From the NCBI GenBank assembly GCA_035253585.1, contig DATFBY010000104.1:1-34314 (forward strand): 34,314 bases of DNA. The letters are read 5' to 3'. Shown piece after piece: positions 25,030 through 32,545 of this stretch (the stretch's first letter is position 1; each line of letters begins with the position of its first letter). The notes under the pieces are model-generated. The model was given only the letters and a program-made list of their open reading frames with translations, did no database searches and was not told where the DNA came from. The DNA comes from DATFBY01 sp035253585. Lineage in GTDB: Bacteria; Gemmatimonadota; Gemmatimonadetes; Gemmatimonadales; Gemmatimonadaceae. Position numbers and translations under genes: made by a program.

Positions 25030-26235
25030 ATGGCAACTCGAACTTCCGGCGCGACGACGCCGCATCGCTACCCACTCAGCTCGGGCGGAGCCCCGGCGGA
25101 CCAAACGGTCGTGCAGATCGGCCGCGAGGCACAGTCACCGGTGGTCGGAGGACGCGAGCTGCTGATCATCGTCGGCCCCTGCTCGGTCGAGGGCCCCGAG
25201 ATGCTCCGGGTCGCGGCTCAGGCCGCACGAGCCGCCGGTGCGTCGGCACTCCGCGGCGGCGCCTTCAAGCCGCGCACCTCCCCGTATGCCTTCCAGGGAC
25301 TCGGTGAGCAGGCGCTCGAGATGCTGGCCGAGGTGCGAGCGGAGACGGGACTCCCCATCGTCACCGAGGTTCTCGATCCGCGACACGTGCAGCGCGTGGC
25401 CGAAGTTGCCGATGTCTTACAGGTCGGTACGCGCAGCATGCACAACACGCCGCTTCTCACCGAGGTGGGACAGAGCGGACGGCCGGTGCTCCTCAAGAGA
25501 GGGTACGCGGCGCGCATCGATGAGTTCCTGCTGGCCGCCGAATACGTGATGGCCGCCGGAAACAGCGACATCATCCTCTGCGAGCGTGGCATTCGCACCT
25601 TCGAGACGATCACACGAAATACGCTCGACATCGCCGCGGTGCCGCTGCTCAAAGCCGAGACGCACCTACCCGTGATCGTCGACCCGAGCCACGGCGGTGG
25701 ACGCAGCTCGCTGGTAGCTCCGCTCTCGTATGCGGCCGTGGCCGCCGGCGCCGATGGTCTGCTCATCGAGATGCATCCCGAACCCGAAAGCGCGCTCAGC
25801 GACGGCGATCAGTCGATCACGCCGGCCGAGCTCGGCGACCTGATGGCCGGGCTCCGTGCAATCGCTGAAGCCTCGGGGCGCTCGCTCCCCGAGGTGCCTA
25901 ACGAGAAGGACGGCGCGCTGAGCGAGACGCATGTGCCGCCCATGGAGCACGCGGCGCTCGAAGCGCTGCGCGGACGAATCGAAGAAGCCGATCACGCGAT
26001 CCTCGATCTCGCCGCGCGCCGCGCCGAGCTGGCTCGTCGGGCCGGACAGATCAAACGTGAGCTGGGGGCTCCGATCATCGATGTTCCCCGCGAGCGTGAA
26101 GTCGAGCGGCTAATGCTCGCGCGAGCGCGCGAGCTCGCGCTGCCCGCGCAGCACATTCGCGCGTTGACTCGCGCCCTGATCGCGGTTGCGCGTGCTGCTC
26201 AGCTGGGGCCGCGCACGCCGGAGGAGAGTACGTGA
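25030..26235 (+). CDS. Bifunctional DAHP synthase / chorismate mutase
   Basis: A 401-residue cytosolic fusion. Residues about 30-285 are a type I-beta (KDO8P-synthase-like) DAHP synthase that condenses PEP and erythrose-4-phosphate: GPCSVEG with metal ligand Cys51, GGAFKPRTSPYAFQGLG (76-92), VGTRSMHNTPLL, PVIVDPSHGGGR with His221, and Glu247 in IEMHP. After a linker, residues about 305-390 are an AroQ-class chorismate mutase (LRGRIEEADHAILDLAARR, then AGQIKR). The order is synthase then mutase, the reverse of Bacillus AroA(G). The mutase converts chorismate to prephenate and is normally the feedback sensor of the synthase. The ATG at 25030 is chosen because the frame upstream lacks protein-like content. 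Its TGA overlaps the GTG of cmoA. Confidence 0.93.
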   Translation: MATRTSGATTPHRYPLSSGGAPADQTVVQIGREAQSPVVGGRELLIIVGPCSVEGPEMLRVAAQAARAAGASALRGGAFKPRTSPYAFQGLGEQALEMLAEVRAETGLPIVTEVLDPRHVQRVAEVADVLQVGTRSMHNTPLLTEVGQSGRPVLLKRGYAARIDEFLLAAEYVMAAGNSDIILCERGIRTFETITRNTLDIAAVPLLKAETHLPVIVDPSHGGGRSSLVAPLSYAAVAAGADGLLIEMHPEPESALSDGDQSITPAELGDLMAGLRAIAEASGRSLPEVPNEKDGALSETHVPPMEHAALEALRGRIEEADHAILDLAARRAELARRAGQIKRELGAPIIDVPREREVERLMLARARELALPAQHIRALTRALIAVARAAQLGPRTPEEST

Positions 26236-27071
26236 GCGCGCTGCGCCCCGATCCGTCGCCGTCTGAGCTACGTGAGCGGAATGCCGCGCCCGCGCACGAC
26301 GCAGAGCGTGAAGACGAGATGCCCGTTCCGGTGACGCCGGGCGGTGAGCCCACCGATCAGATCTTTGCCGAAGCAGTGTCGCGTCCGACCGATTTCACGT
26401 TCGACGCGCGCACGGCGAAGGTCTTCGACGACATGGTCAACCGCTCGGTCCCCTTTTATGGCGAGATTCAGCGGATGACTGCCGAGCTTGCCGCCGAGTT
26501 CGCCGTGAGCGGCTCCACGATCTACGACTTGGGCTGCTCGACCGGCACGACGCTGCTCGCGCTCGAGGCCCGCATCGACGACAGCGTTCGCTTCGTGGGG
26601 TATGACAACTCGCGCGAGATGCTGGCGCGCGCCGAGCGGAAGCTGGCCGCTGCTCCGTCGTCGCGCGAGCGTGTGGTGCGGCTGGTCGATCTCAACCAGC
26701 CATTCCAGATCGAGGACGCGAGCGTTGCCGTCATGCTCTTCACGCTTCAATTCGTTCGCCCTCTGCATCGCGAGCGCGTCATCCGCACCATCGCCGATGG
26801 CATGCGTCCGAACGGCGCGCTCATCCTGGCCGAGAAGGTGACCGAGAGCGATACGCTGTTCAACCGGATCTTCATCGACAACTACTACGACATGAAGCGC
26901 CGGCACGGATATTCGGAGATGGAGATCGCGCAGAAGCGGGAGGCGTTGGAGAACGTCCTCATCCCGTACCGGCTCGACGAGAACCGTGATCTGCTCCTCG
27001 CCAGCGGCTTCTCGAAGGTTCAGGAATTCTTCCGCTGGTACAACTTCGCGGGGCTGATCGCCGTCAAGTGA
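26232..27071 (+). CDS. cmoA: Carboxy-S-adenosyl-L-methionine synthase CmoA
   Basis: A 279-residue SAM-dependent enzyme that turns SAM and prephenate into carboxy-SAM (Cx-SAM) and phenylpyruvate. It aligns by memory along the full length of E. coli CmoA: DFTFDARTAKVFDDMVNRSVPFY, IYDLGCSTGTTLLALE (SAM site), MLFTLQFVRPLHRERV, GALILAEKV, and KRRHGYSEMEIAQKREALENVL. Arg236 in the QKREALENV segment corresponds to E. coli Arg199, which holds the carboxylate of Cx-SAM, so this is very likely a true CmoA. It has an extra acidic N-terminal extension of about 40 residues. The GTG start overlaps the upstream stop and has AGGAG before it. The upstream chorismate mutase makes its co-substrate. CmoB is not adjacent; the next gene is a membrane methyltransferase. 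Confidence 0.93.
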   Translation: MSALRPDPSPSELRERNAAPAHDAEREDEMPVPVTPGGEPTDQIFAEAVSRPTDFTFDARTAKVFDDMVNRSVPFYGEIQRMTAELAAEFAVSGSTIYDLGCSTGTTLLALEARIDDSVRFVGYDNSREMLARAERKLAAAPSSRERVVRLVDLNQPFQIEDASVAVMLFTLQFVRPLHRERVIRTIADGMRPNGALILAEKVTESDTLFNRIFIDNYYDMKRRHGYSEMEIAQKREALENVLIPYRLDENRDLLLASGFSKVQEFFRWYNFAGLIAVK

Positions 27072-27850
27072 CGTCCGTCTCCGAGACGCGCGCGCAGGCG
27101 CGCCCGTCGACGATCTTCGTTCGATACGGAACGTTTCTCTTTCGCTATCGCGACGGCGTTTTTCTCATCGTGATGTTGGCGCTGGTGATCGCCACGGCGC
27201 CACGATGGCCAGGCGGCAGCGACCGACTGGACGACGTCCTCGATTTGTTCGGCATCGTCATCGCCTCGTTAGGCCAGATTCTGCGCGCGGCGGTGATCGG
27301 CTATGCGTACATCGTTCGAGGTGGCAAGAACAAGCGCGTGTACGCGGCCGAGCTGGTGACCGGTGGGTTCTTTGCTCACGCCCGGAATCCGCTTTACCTG
27401 GGAAATCTGCTCGTCATTCTCGGCCTGCTCACCATCTGGAACAATCCGATCGCCTATGTGGTCGGTATCGCTTTCTATGTGTCGGGCTACGCCGCCATCG
27501 TCGCCGCCGAGGAAGAGTTCTTGTTAGGCAAGTTCGGAAGTGAGTACGAGGAGTATCGCGCGCGCACGCCTCGGTGGATGATTCGGTTGGCCGGCCTTCG
27601 CCGGACGATGGGCGAGATGACGTACCAGTGGCGCCGCGTGATTCGGAAGGAGTACGGATCGACAGCGGCCTGGATGCTCGGCGCGGGCGTGCTTCTCCTT
27701 GGCGATTCGCTGTACTACCAGCCTTGGGGTGCCAGGCCGGCGTATCACACAGCGATCGTGGTGAGCATGGCGATCGTGGCAGTCCTCTGGGCGTCGGCGC
27801 GCTACCTCAAGAAAACCGGCCGTCTGCGCGATCAGCCCTCGCCCGCCTGA
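27068..27850 (+). CDS. Isoprenylcysteine carboxyl methyltransferase (ICMT/PEMT)-family membrane protein
   Basis: A 260-residue inner-membrane methyltransferase-type protein with about five to six hydrophobic helices (30-45, 57-80, 110-145, 200-215, 225-245). Family signatures: FFAHARNPLYLGNLLVILGL (101-120, the RxPxYxG cofactor site) and EEEFLLGKFGSEYEEYRARTPR (148-169). These enzymes methylate small or lipid-linked substrates at the membrane using SAM. The GTG start overlaps the cmoA stop (GTGA), so it is translationally coupled to cmoA. That context suggests it may use Cx-SAM as a carboxymethyl donor or process a CmoA product; this is a hypothesis. The last 70 residues (two further helices) are extra to the minimal family. 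Confidence 0.88.
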   Translation: MTSVSETRAQARPSTIFVRYGTFLFRYRDGVFLIVMLALVIATAPRWPGGSDRLDDVLDLFGIVIASLGQILRAAVIGYAYIVRGGKNKRVYAAELVTGGFFAHARNPLYLGNLLVILGLLTIWNNPIAYVVGIAFYVSGYAAIVAAEEEFLLGKFGSEYEEYRARTPRWMIRLAGLRRTMGEMTYQWRRVIRKEYGSTAAWMLGAGVLLLGDSLYYQPWGARPAYHTAIVVSMAIVAVLWASARYLKKTGRLRDQPSPA

Positions 27851-27984
27851 GGCGATAGGCGCGACGACGCGGGTGCGCATGGGCAGCCCTTGCCGTGCGC
27901 CAAGCAGACGTCCACGTTGACCAATCCAATCGGCGCGACGTGCACGTGGTCCCGCCATCTACGTCCTCAGGCCGGAGGAGCAAG

Positions 27985-29181
27985 ATGAGGCGTATCCCTG
28001 CCATACTCGGCACGTCGCTCGTCCTCGCTGCATGCGCCGACCCCGTCGCTCCGACGAGTGGTCTGGAGACGACTCAGCTCACCGCGGCTCAGCTGTTCGC
28101 CAATTACGTGGCGCTCGGAACCAGCAACAGCATGGGTGTCCAATCGGCCGGCGTATTTGCCAGCGCGCAGCGCGCGGCGTGGCCCGCGCAGCTTGCGACA
28201 CGCGTCGGGGCTCCATTCACGTTACCTCTCGTCAACGATCCGGGGTGTGGTCCGCCGCTACTTCCACCGCTGGCCACCAACCTCGTTCTCGTCGCCGGCT
28301 TCGCCGCACTGGGAGAAGACTTGGTGAGCGCCGTCGCCAGCACATGCGCGCCGCTGCAGGCCGGTGTCTCGCTTCCGACCAACAGCCTCGCGATTTCCGG
28401 TGCGAGGGCGAGGGATGCCCTACGCACGACGCCGGAAATGGAGGTGGCACGCAACGCACGGAAGGGCGAGCTCTACAGGCGTGTGCTCCCGCCAGGCCAC
28501 ACGCAGGTGACTGCGATGCTCGCACGGCAGCCAACGTTCGTATCGGTAGAGCTCGCGGCGAACGAGGTATTGCCCGCCAACACCGGGCTCATCTCGAAGA
28601 TGACGCCATTTGCCGAGTGGCAGGCCGACTACGATCAGATCATCGCCGCCGTGCAGTCGACCGGAGCGAGAGCCGTATTGGTGGGCCTGCCGACGCGCGC
28701 CGCGACGTTTCCTAGCGTCCGTCGTGCGCGAGAGTTCTTCAACGAATGGCCCGATCTCCTGGCTCTCGGCATTACGGTGAGCATCAACTGCTACTTCAGC
28801 TCCAACTACGTTTTCGTTCCGGGCTACGTGTTGACGTTGATCTCCAAGACGCCGACGACCGCGACCTGCTCGAACGTGCCGGGACAGGTCGACTACGTTT
28901 TGACTCCGAGCGACATGTCGGCGATCGATGCGCGCATGGCGCAGATGAACGCGCACATTCAGTCCAAGGCGACAGCGAACGGCTACGCGTATTTCAGCCT
29001 CGACGCGCTGTACGGCCTACCCAAGATCAACTTCAATCTGGTCGATGTGCTCTTCTCGAGCGCTCCGTTCGGGCCGAACATCAGCCTCGACGGCGTGCAT
29101 CCGAGCGCGAAGGGTCAATCCATTCTCGCCACGGCGGCGGCACAGGCGATCAGCGCCAAGTATGGGGTGACGATACCGTAG
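27985..29181 (+). CDS. SGNH/GDSL-hydrolase-like lipoprotein
   Basis: A 398-residue lipoprotein with lipobox LAAC (Cys17). The body fits an SGNH hydrolase: block I YVALGTSNSMG (Ser47 is in the nucleophile position; the usual GDS is GTS), block II NSLAISGARARD, block III VSVELAANEVLPANTG (AANE in place of the GxND form), and block V DGVHPSAKG with Asp369 and His372. Ser, Asp and His are thus present; the Asn of block III is shifted. It may be a surface esterase or acylhydrolase. The ATG at 27985 has GGAGGAG 5 nt upstream, a strong ribosome site. The hairpin element C begins a few nt after the stop, between this gene and a convergent small gene. Confidence 0.82.
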   Translation: MRRIPAILGTSLVLAACADPVAPTSGLETTQLTAAQLFANYVALGTSNSMGVQSAGVFASAQRAAWPAQLATRVGAPFTLPLVNDPGCGPPLLPPLATNLVLVAGFAALGEDLVSAVASTCAPLQAGVSLPTNSLAISGARARDALRTTPEMEVARNARKGELYRRVLPPGHTQVTAMLARQPTFVSVELAANEVLPANTGLISKMTPFAEWQADYDQIIAAVQSTGARAVLVGLPTRAATFPSVRRAREFFNEWPDLLALGITVSINCYFSSNYVFVPGYVLTLISKTPTTATCSNVPGQVDYVLTPSDMSAIDARMAQMNAHIQSKATANGYAYFSLDALYGLPKINFNLVDVLFSSAPFGPNISLDGVHPSAKGQSILATAAAQAISAKYGVTIP

Positions 29182-29187
29182 CAGAGT

Positions 29188-29302
29188 CGGGACTCGGGAC
29201 TCGGGACTCGGCGTGCGGGCGGCGGCATGCGGCCCGCGGCGCGTGGCGAACGAGTCTATCGCGCAAATCGCCGAGTCCCGAGTCCCGAGTCCCGAGTCCC
29301 GA
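29188..29302. repeat. Heptamer-arm hairpin element, copy C
   Basis: Three GGGACTC units (29189-29209) and four GAGTCCC units (29273-29300) face each other. The loop carries an inner GCGGGC/GCCCGC hairpin (about 29215-29237). It fills the gap between two converging genes, starting 6 nt after one stop and ending 5 nt before the other, as a bidirectional terminator would. The right edge is CCCGATG. Confidence 0.9.
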
Positions 29303-29307
29303 TGCAG

Positions 29308-29565
29308 TTACCTCCCCTCGCCCCGTCCTCCGGTCGACCGATCTCCCCGATCACCGTATCCCGACTCGGAGGTACCGCGTGCGCCACGTGAACGATCTTG
29401 CTTCTGCGAGCGCCCAACTGATTCGTTGTCGCTGAACCGCCCCGACGCATCGCGCCTGGCGAACGAACTTCCACTCCGCGGATTGTCCACCCGCTCGCGC
29501 CGGCCGCTCCCTCGTTTGCTGCTCGAGCTGCGCTTGCGGCCGCCGCTACTCTTCCGACCACCCAT
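29308..29565 (-). CDS. Small basic Ser/Arg/Gly-rich protein
   Basis: An 85-residue, highly basic, low-complexity protein (MGGRKSSGGRKRSSSSKRG start; later FARRDASGRFSDNES and repeated RG/RS pairs). It is almost certainly disordered and likely binds nucleic acid or another polyanion; no named family. The support for a real gene is an AGGAGG site 5 nt before the ATG (29571-29576, minus strand) and a stop placed right at hairpin element C. The ARRDASGRF segment recalls short motifs in small DNA-associated proteins, but I do not assign a function. Confidence 0.65.
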   Translation of the reverse strand: MGGRKSSGGRKRSSSSKRGSGRRERVDNPRSGSSFARRDASGRFSDNESVGRSQKQDRSRGARGTSESGYGDRGDRSTGGRGEGR

Positions 29566-29570
29566 GACTG

Positions 29571-29576
29571 CCTCCT
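29571..29576 (-). promoter_or_regulatory. Consensus ribosome binding site for the small basic protein
   Basis: AGGAGG on the minus strand, 5 nt before the ATG at 29565. It is a full consensus site and the main reason to believe this small gene is translated. Confidence 0.7.
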
Positions 29577-29739
29577 ACTGCTGCAGGTTCACGTCAGGCG
29601 GTCTGAAAGGATCGTACCGCAGCGGGGGAGTGCGCGTGGTTCTGTCGACGTTGCGGCGTTGATCCAGTGTCGATACGCAGAACGCTGGACATTGCCGCGA
29701 GAGCGCGGCACCTTCAGCCACCTGCTCCTCGGAGGACCA

Positions 29740-30597
29740 GTGATCCTCGTAGTTGGCGCCACCGGTGATCTCGGCGCGGCGATCACGCGCCTGCTCCTCG
29801 ACCGCGGTGAGCGAGTCCGTGCTCTCGTCCGCTCCTCCTCGTACGAGTCGCTCACGCGCGAGGGCGTGGAAGTCGTGCGCGGCGATCTCAAGGATCGTGC
29901 GTCGCTCGACGCAGCGGTGAAAGACGTCGATGTCGTCATCACCACCGCCAACTCCGCCCGGCGAGGCGGCGACGACAATCCGCAAACAGTCGAGCTGGAA
30001 GGCAACCGCAATCTGATCGACGCCGCCAGGAGCGCTGGCGTCAAGCAATTCATCTTCATCTCGGCGCAGATCGCAAATGCGAGTAGCCCCGTCCCATTCC
30101 TCGCCGGCAAGGGTCAGTCCGAGGAGTACCTTCGCGCCAGCGGAATGCCGTACACGATCATCGCGCCCAACATGTTCATGGAGGTATGGACCTCGATGCT
30201 GGTTGGTGCGCCTGCGCGCGCTGGCCGGCCCGTCACCTTGGTAGGCGAGGGCCGCCGCCAGCATTCCTTCATCTCGGCCGGTGACGTGGCGCGCTTCGTC
30301 GTCGCCGCGGTTCGCAATCCGAACGCGCTCAACAAGCGGCTGGTCATCGGCGGACCGAAACCACTTTCATTGCGGGACGTAGCCGGCGTCTATGGCCGTG
30401 TGCTCGGCCGCGAAGTACCGGTGCGGAGCGTAGCGCCTGGCGAGCCAATCCCGGGTGTGCCAGACACAGTTCTCGGCATCGCCGCTGGACTCGACCGATA
30501 CGACTCCCCAGTGGACATGGAGGAGACGACCCGAACGTTCGGCATCCACCTCACGTCGCTCGAGGAAGTTGCCAGACGAGAGTGTGCGTCGGAGTGA
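29740..30597 (+). CDS. NmrA-like NAD(P)-binding SDR-family protein
   Basis: A 285-residue atypical short-chain dehydrogenase with an N-terminal Rossmann fold: VVGATGDLG with Gly6, Gly9 and Gly12 as the dinucleotide loop, then RALVRSSSYESL (basic residues after the second strand favour NADP), GVEVVRGDLKD, and VKQFIFISAQI. Residues 130-285 form the NmrA-type substrate region (YTIIAPNMFMEV, ISAGDVARFVVAAV). It lacks the strict YxxxK catalytic pair of classical SDRs, so it may be a redox sensor or a quinone/flavin reductase. The GTG at 29740 has GGAGG just before it and starts exactly at the Rossmann strand; an ATG at 29659 adds 27 unlikely residues. Confidence 0.88.
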   Translation: MILVVGATGDLGAAITRLLLDRGERVRALVRSSSYESLTREGVEVVRGDLKDRASLDAAVKDVDVVITTANSARRGGDDNPQTVELEGNRNLIDAARSAGVKQFIFISAQIANASSPVPFLAGKGQSEEYLRASGMPYTIIAPNMFMEVWTSMLVGAPARAGRPVTLVGEGRRQHSFISAGDVARFVVAAVRNPNALNKRLVIGGPKPLSLRDVAGVYGRVLGREVPVRSVAPGEPIPGVPDTVLGIAAGLDRYDSPVDMEETTRTFGIHLTSLEEVARRECASE

Positions 30598-30714
30598 CTG
30601 AATTACCGCGGTTTACCAGTGAAACGCCTGTCTAGGTCGATCGTCCCCCCTCTATAGAAGTATTCTGGGGGTTGGCGTGGGGGCGGGGCTCTCTTCCTTA
30701 ATCAGGCAGATTCA

Positions 30715-32448
30715 GTGACTACCGCAGCTCGACCGCGCGCACGCGAGGAAGCGGCGCGCTACGCACCGTCGCGCTCTCCAGCCGCGCCACCGCCGCCTCC
30801 GCCGCACGAACCGAGCACTGCCGCCCGGCCGCTCGCGCAACTACCTGGGCTCGGCACGCTCTCGCTCCTCGAGGAAGGGTATCGGGCGACCGACCGCTTT
30901 CTCGTTCGGTTGCTGTGGGCACATGTCGGGCTCGCGCTGGCTCTCGCGCCTCTCCGCGACACCTGGCTCCCGGCGATCATCATCGCGACGCTTGCCACGG
31001 GCGGATCCGCGCTGGCCGCCCGGCTCGCGCCCGGCAAGGCAGTCACGCGGTTCATCGTCGCCGTCGCCTTCATGACCTACTCCGGTCTCATCATCCACCA
31101 GACCGGTGGCATGATCGAGATGCACTTCCATGTCTTCGGCGCGCTCGCCTTCCTGCTCATGTACCGGGACTGGCGCGCGCCTGTCGTCGCCGCCGGCGCG
31201 ATTGCCGTGCATCACGCGGTCGCCAACATCCTCCAGTCGAGCGGCTATCCGATTTATGTCTTCCAGGATCACCTTGGCCACCACATCGTGGCCGTCCACG
31301 CCGCGTGGGTGATCTTCGAGACGTCGATCCTGATCTACTTCGCGCGGCAGCTGGCGGCCCAGACTCGTCAGGCAGAGAGCCTGATGCGGGTGGCGATGAG
31401 CCTTGGCGAAGGAGATCTCTCGGCCCGGGCGCAACTCATCGAAGGGAAGGATGGCGTGGTGAGCCGAGCGGCCACGGCGATCAACAGCGGCGCCGAGCGG
31501 CTGGCTGACAGCATCGGCCGCGTCCAGCGCGGAGCCCGCCGGGCGGTCGACCTGAGCGACACGACTCGTCAGGCAACTGACGTCGCCGCGGACGCCGGGC
31601 GGCATGCGATCGAAGCGGCCAGTCGAGTAGCCGAATCGGCCCGTCGGCAGCTCGATGGGACGCACTCCCTGGCGACGGTCGTGAACGACCTGATCAGCTC
31701 GGTCGATCAGATGTCGACCACCGCCTCACAAGTAGGCGAGGTGTCGCGCGAAGCAGCGGGCGTCGCGCGTCGTGGCGCCGAGGCGGTCGAAGCGACGGTA
31801 GCCGGCATGGCGCGTGTCCACGAAAAGGTCCGCGAGTCGACTGTTCACGTGCGCGAGATGGAAACTCACTCGCAGCAGATCGGCAGCATCGTGACCGTCA
31901 TCCGTGGGATCGCCAACCAGACCAAGCTGCTGGCGCTCAACGCGGCGATCGAGGCCGCACGCGCGGGAGAGCAGGGTCGCGGCTTCGCCGTGGTGGCCGA
32001 GGAAGTGAGAAAGCTGGCCGTCAGCGCCGCGCAATCGGTCGGCGAGATCGACGCGCTGATTCAGCAGATCCAGTCCAGCATTCAACGTGTAGTCGAAGGG
32101 ATGGAGCAGGAGACCGCGCAGACCGACGAAGGCACGCGGCTCGCGCGTGGCGCGGGCGCCGCGCTGCACGACATTCTGCGCGCGGTGGAGCAGACCACGC
32201 AGGACGTCGAGGGCATCGCCATGGCCGCCGCCGAGATCGCTGGTCGTGGCACTCAAGGACGAAGCACGGCCGCCGCATCGGTGGACGAGATCGTGACCAC
32301 AGCGACGCAGAACCAGCACTCGGCCGAGGATGTGCTCAACAGCCTGAAGCGGCTACTGGCCGGTGTGGATCAGATCACCGATTGCACGTCGGAGCTCGAT
32401 CGCGTGTCGCGCGAAGTGGGAGATCGGGTGGAAGTGTTTACTGTGTGA
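30715..32448 (+). CDS. Methyl-accepting chemotaxis protein with histidine-rich membrane sensor
   Basis: A 577-residue chemoreceptor with GTG start. A Pro-rich cytoplasmic N-terminus (1-60) precedes a membrane block of about six helices (62-210) rather than a periplasmic sensor. This block holds many His at helix ends: His128, His137, His139 (EMHFHVFGALAFLLMYRDW), His166-His167, His186, His189-His190 and His195, which could bind haem or metal. A HAMP-like segment follows (about 207-260), then a coiled signalling domain with the hairpin IEAARAGEQGRGFAVVAEEVRKLA (412-435). It would signal through CheA/CheW, which are not in this window. A weak ribosome site precedes the start. The nested terminator/element D follows its stop. 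Confidence 0.92.
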   Translation: MTTAARPRAREEAARYAPSRSPAAPPPPPPHEPSTAARPLAQLPGLGTLSLLEEGYRATDRFLVRLLWAHVGLALALAPLRDTWLPAIIIATLATGGSALAARLAPGKAVTRFIVAVAFMTYSGLIIHQTGGMIEMHFHVFGALAFLLMYRDWRAPVVAAGAIAVHHAVANILQSSGYPIYVFQDHLGHHIVAVHAAWVIFETSILIYFARQLAAQTRQAESLMRVAMSLGEGDLSARAQLIEGKDGVVSRAATAINSGAERLADSIGRVQRGARRAVDLSDTTRQATDVAADAGRHAIEAASRVAESARRQLDGTHSLATVVNDLISSVDQMSTTASQVGEVSREAAGVARRGAEAVEATVAGMARVHEKVRESTVHVREMETHSQQIGSIVTVIRGIANQTKLLALNAAIEAARAGEQGRGFAVVAEEVRKLAVSAAQSVGEIDALIQQIQSSIQRVVEGMEQETAQTDEGTRLARGAGAALHDILRAVEQTTQDVEGIAMAAAEIAGRGTQGRSTAAASVDEIVTTATQNQHSAEDVLNSLKRLLAGVDQITDCTSELDRVSREVGDRVEVFTV

Positions 32449-32451
32449 GAG

Positions 32452-32542
32452 CGGGACTCGGGACTCGGCAGGAAAATGAAATGCGCCGGTCGGCAAAGCC
32501 GACCGGCGCTTCCTTGTGTTCATATCGAGTCCCGAGTCCCGA
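32452..32542. repeat. Heptamer-arm hairpin element, copy D
   Basis: Two GGGACTC units (32453-32466) face two GAGTCCC units (32527-32540). Between them is an ordinary strong terminator (32483-32509). It lies between the converging chemoreceptor and barrel genes, beginning 3 nt after one stop and ending 3 nt before the other. The right edge is CCCGATG, as in copies A and C. Confidence 0.9.
32483..32513. terminator. Bidirectional intrinsic terminator nested in element D
   Basis: A perfect 12-bp stem (32483-32494 with 32498-32509) closes an AAA loop. It is followed by TTCCTTGTGTT on the plus strand and by ATTTCATTTTCC on the minus strand. It serves the chemoreceptor gene and the opposite barrel gene. 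Confidence 0.88.
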
Positions 32543-32545
32543 TGC

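Noticed and set aside
30646..30675. CCCCC/GGGGG hairpin before the chemoreceptor
   Set aside because: A 5-bp stem in a G/C-run region with a large loop is too weak to call.
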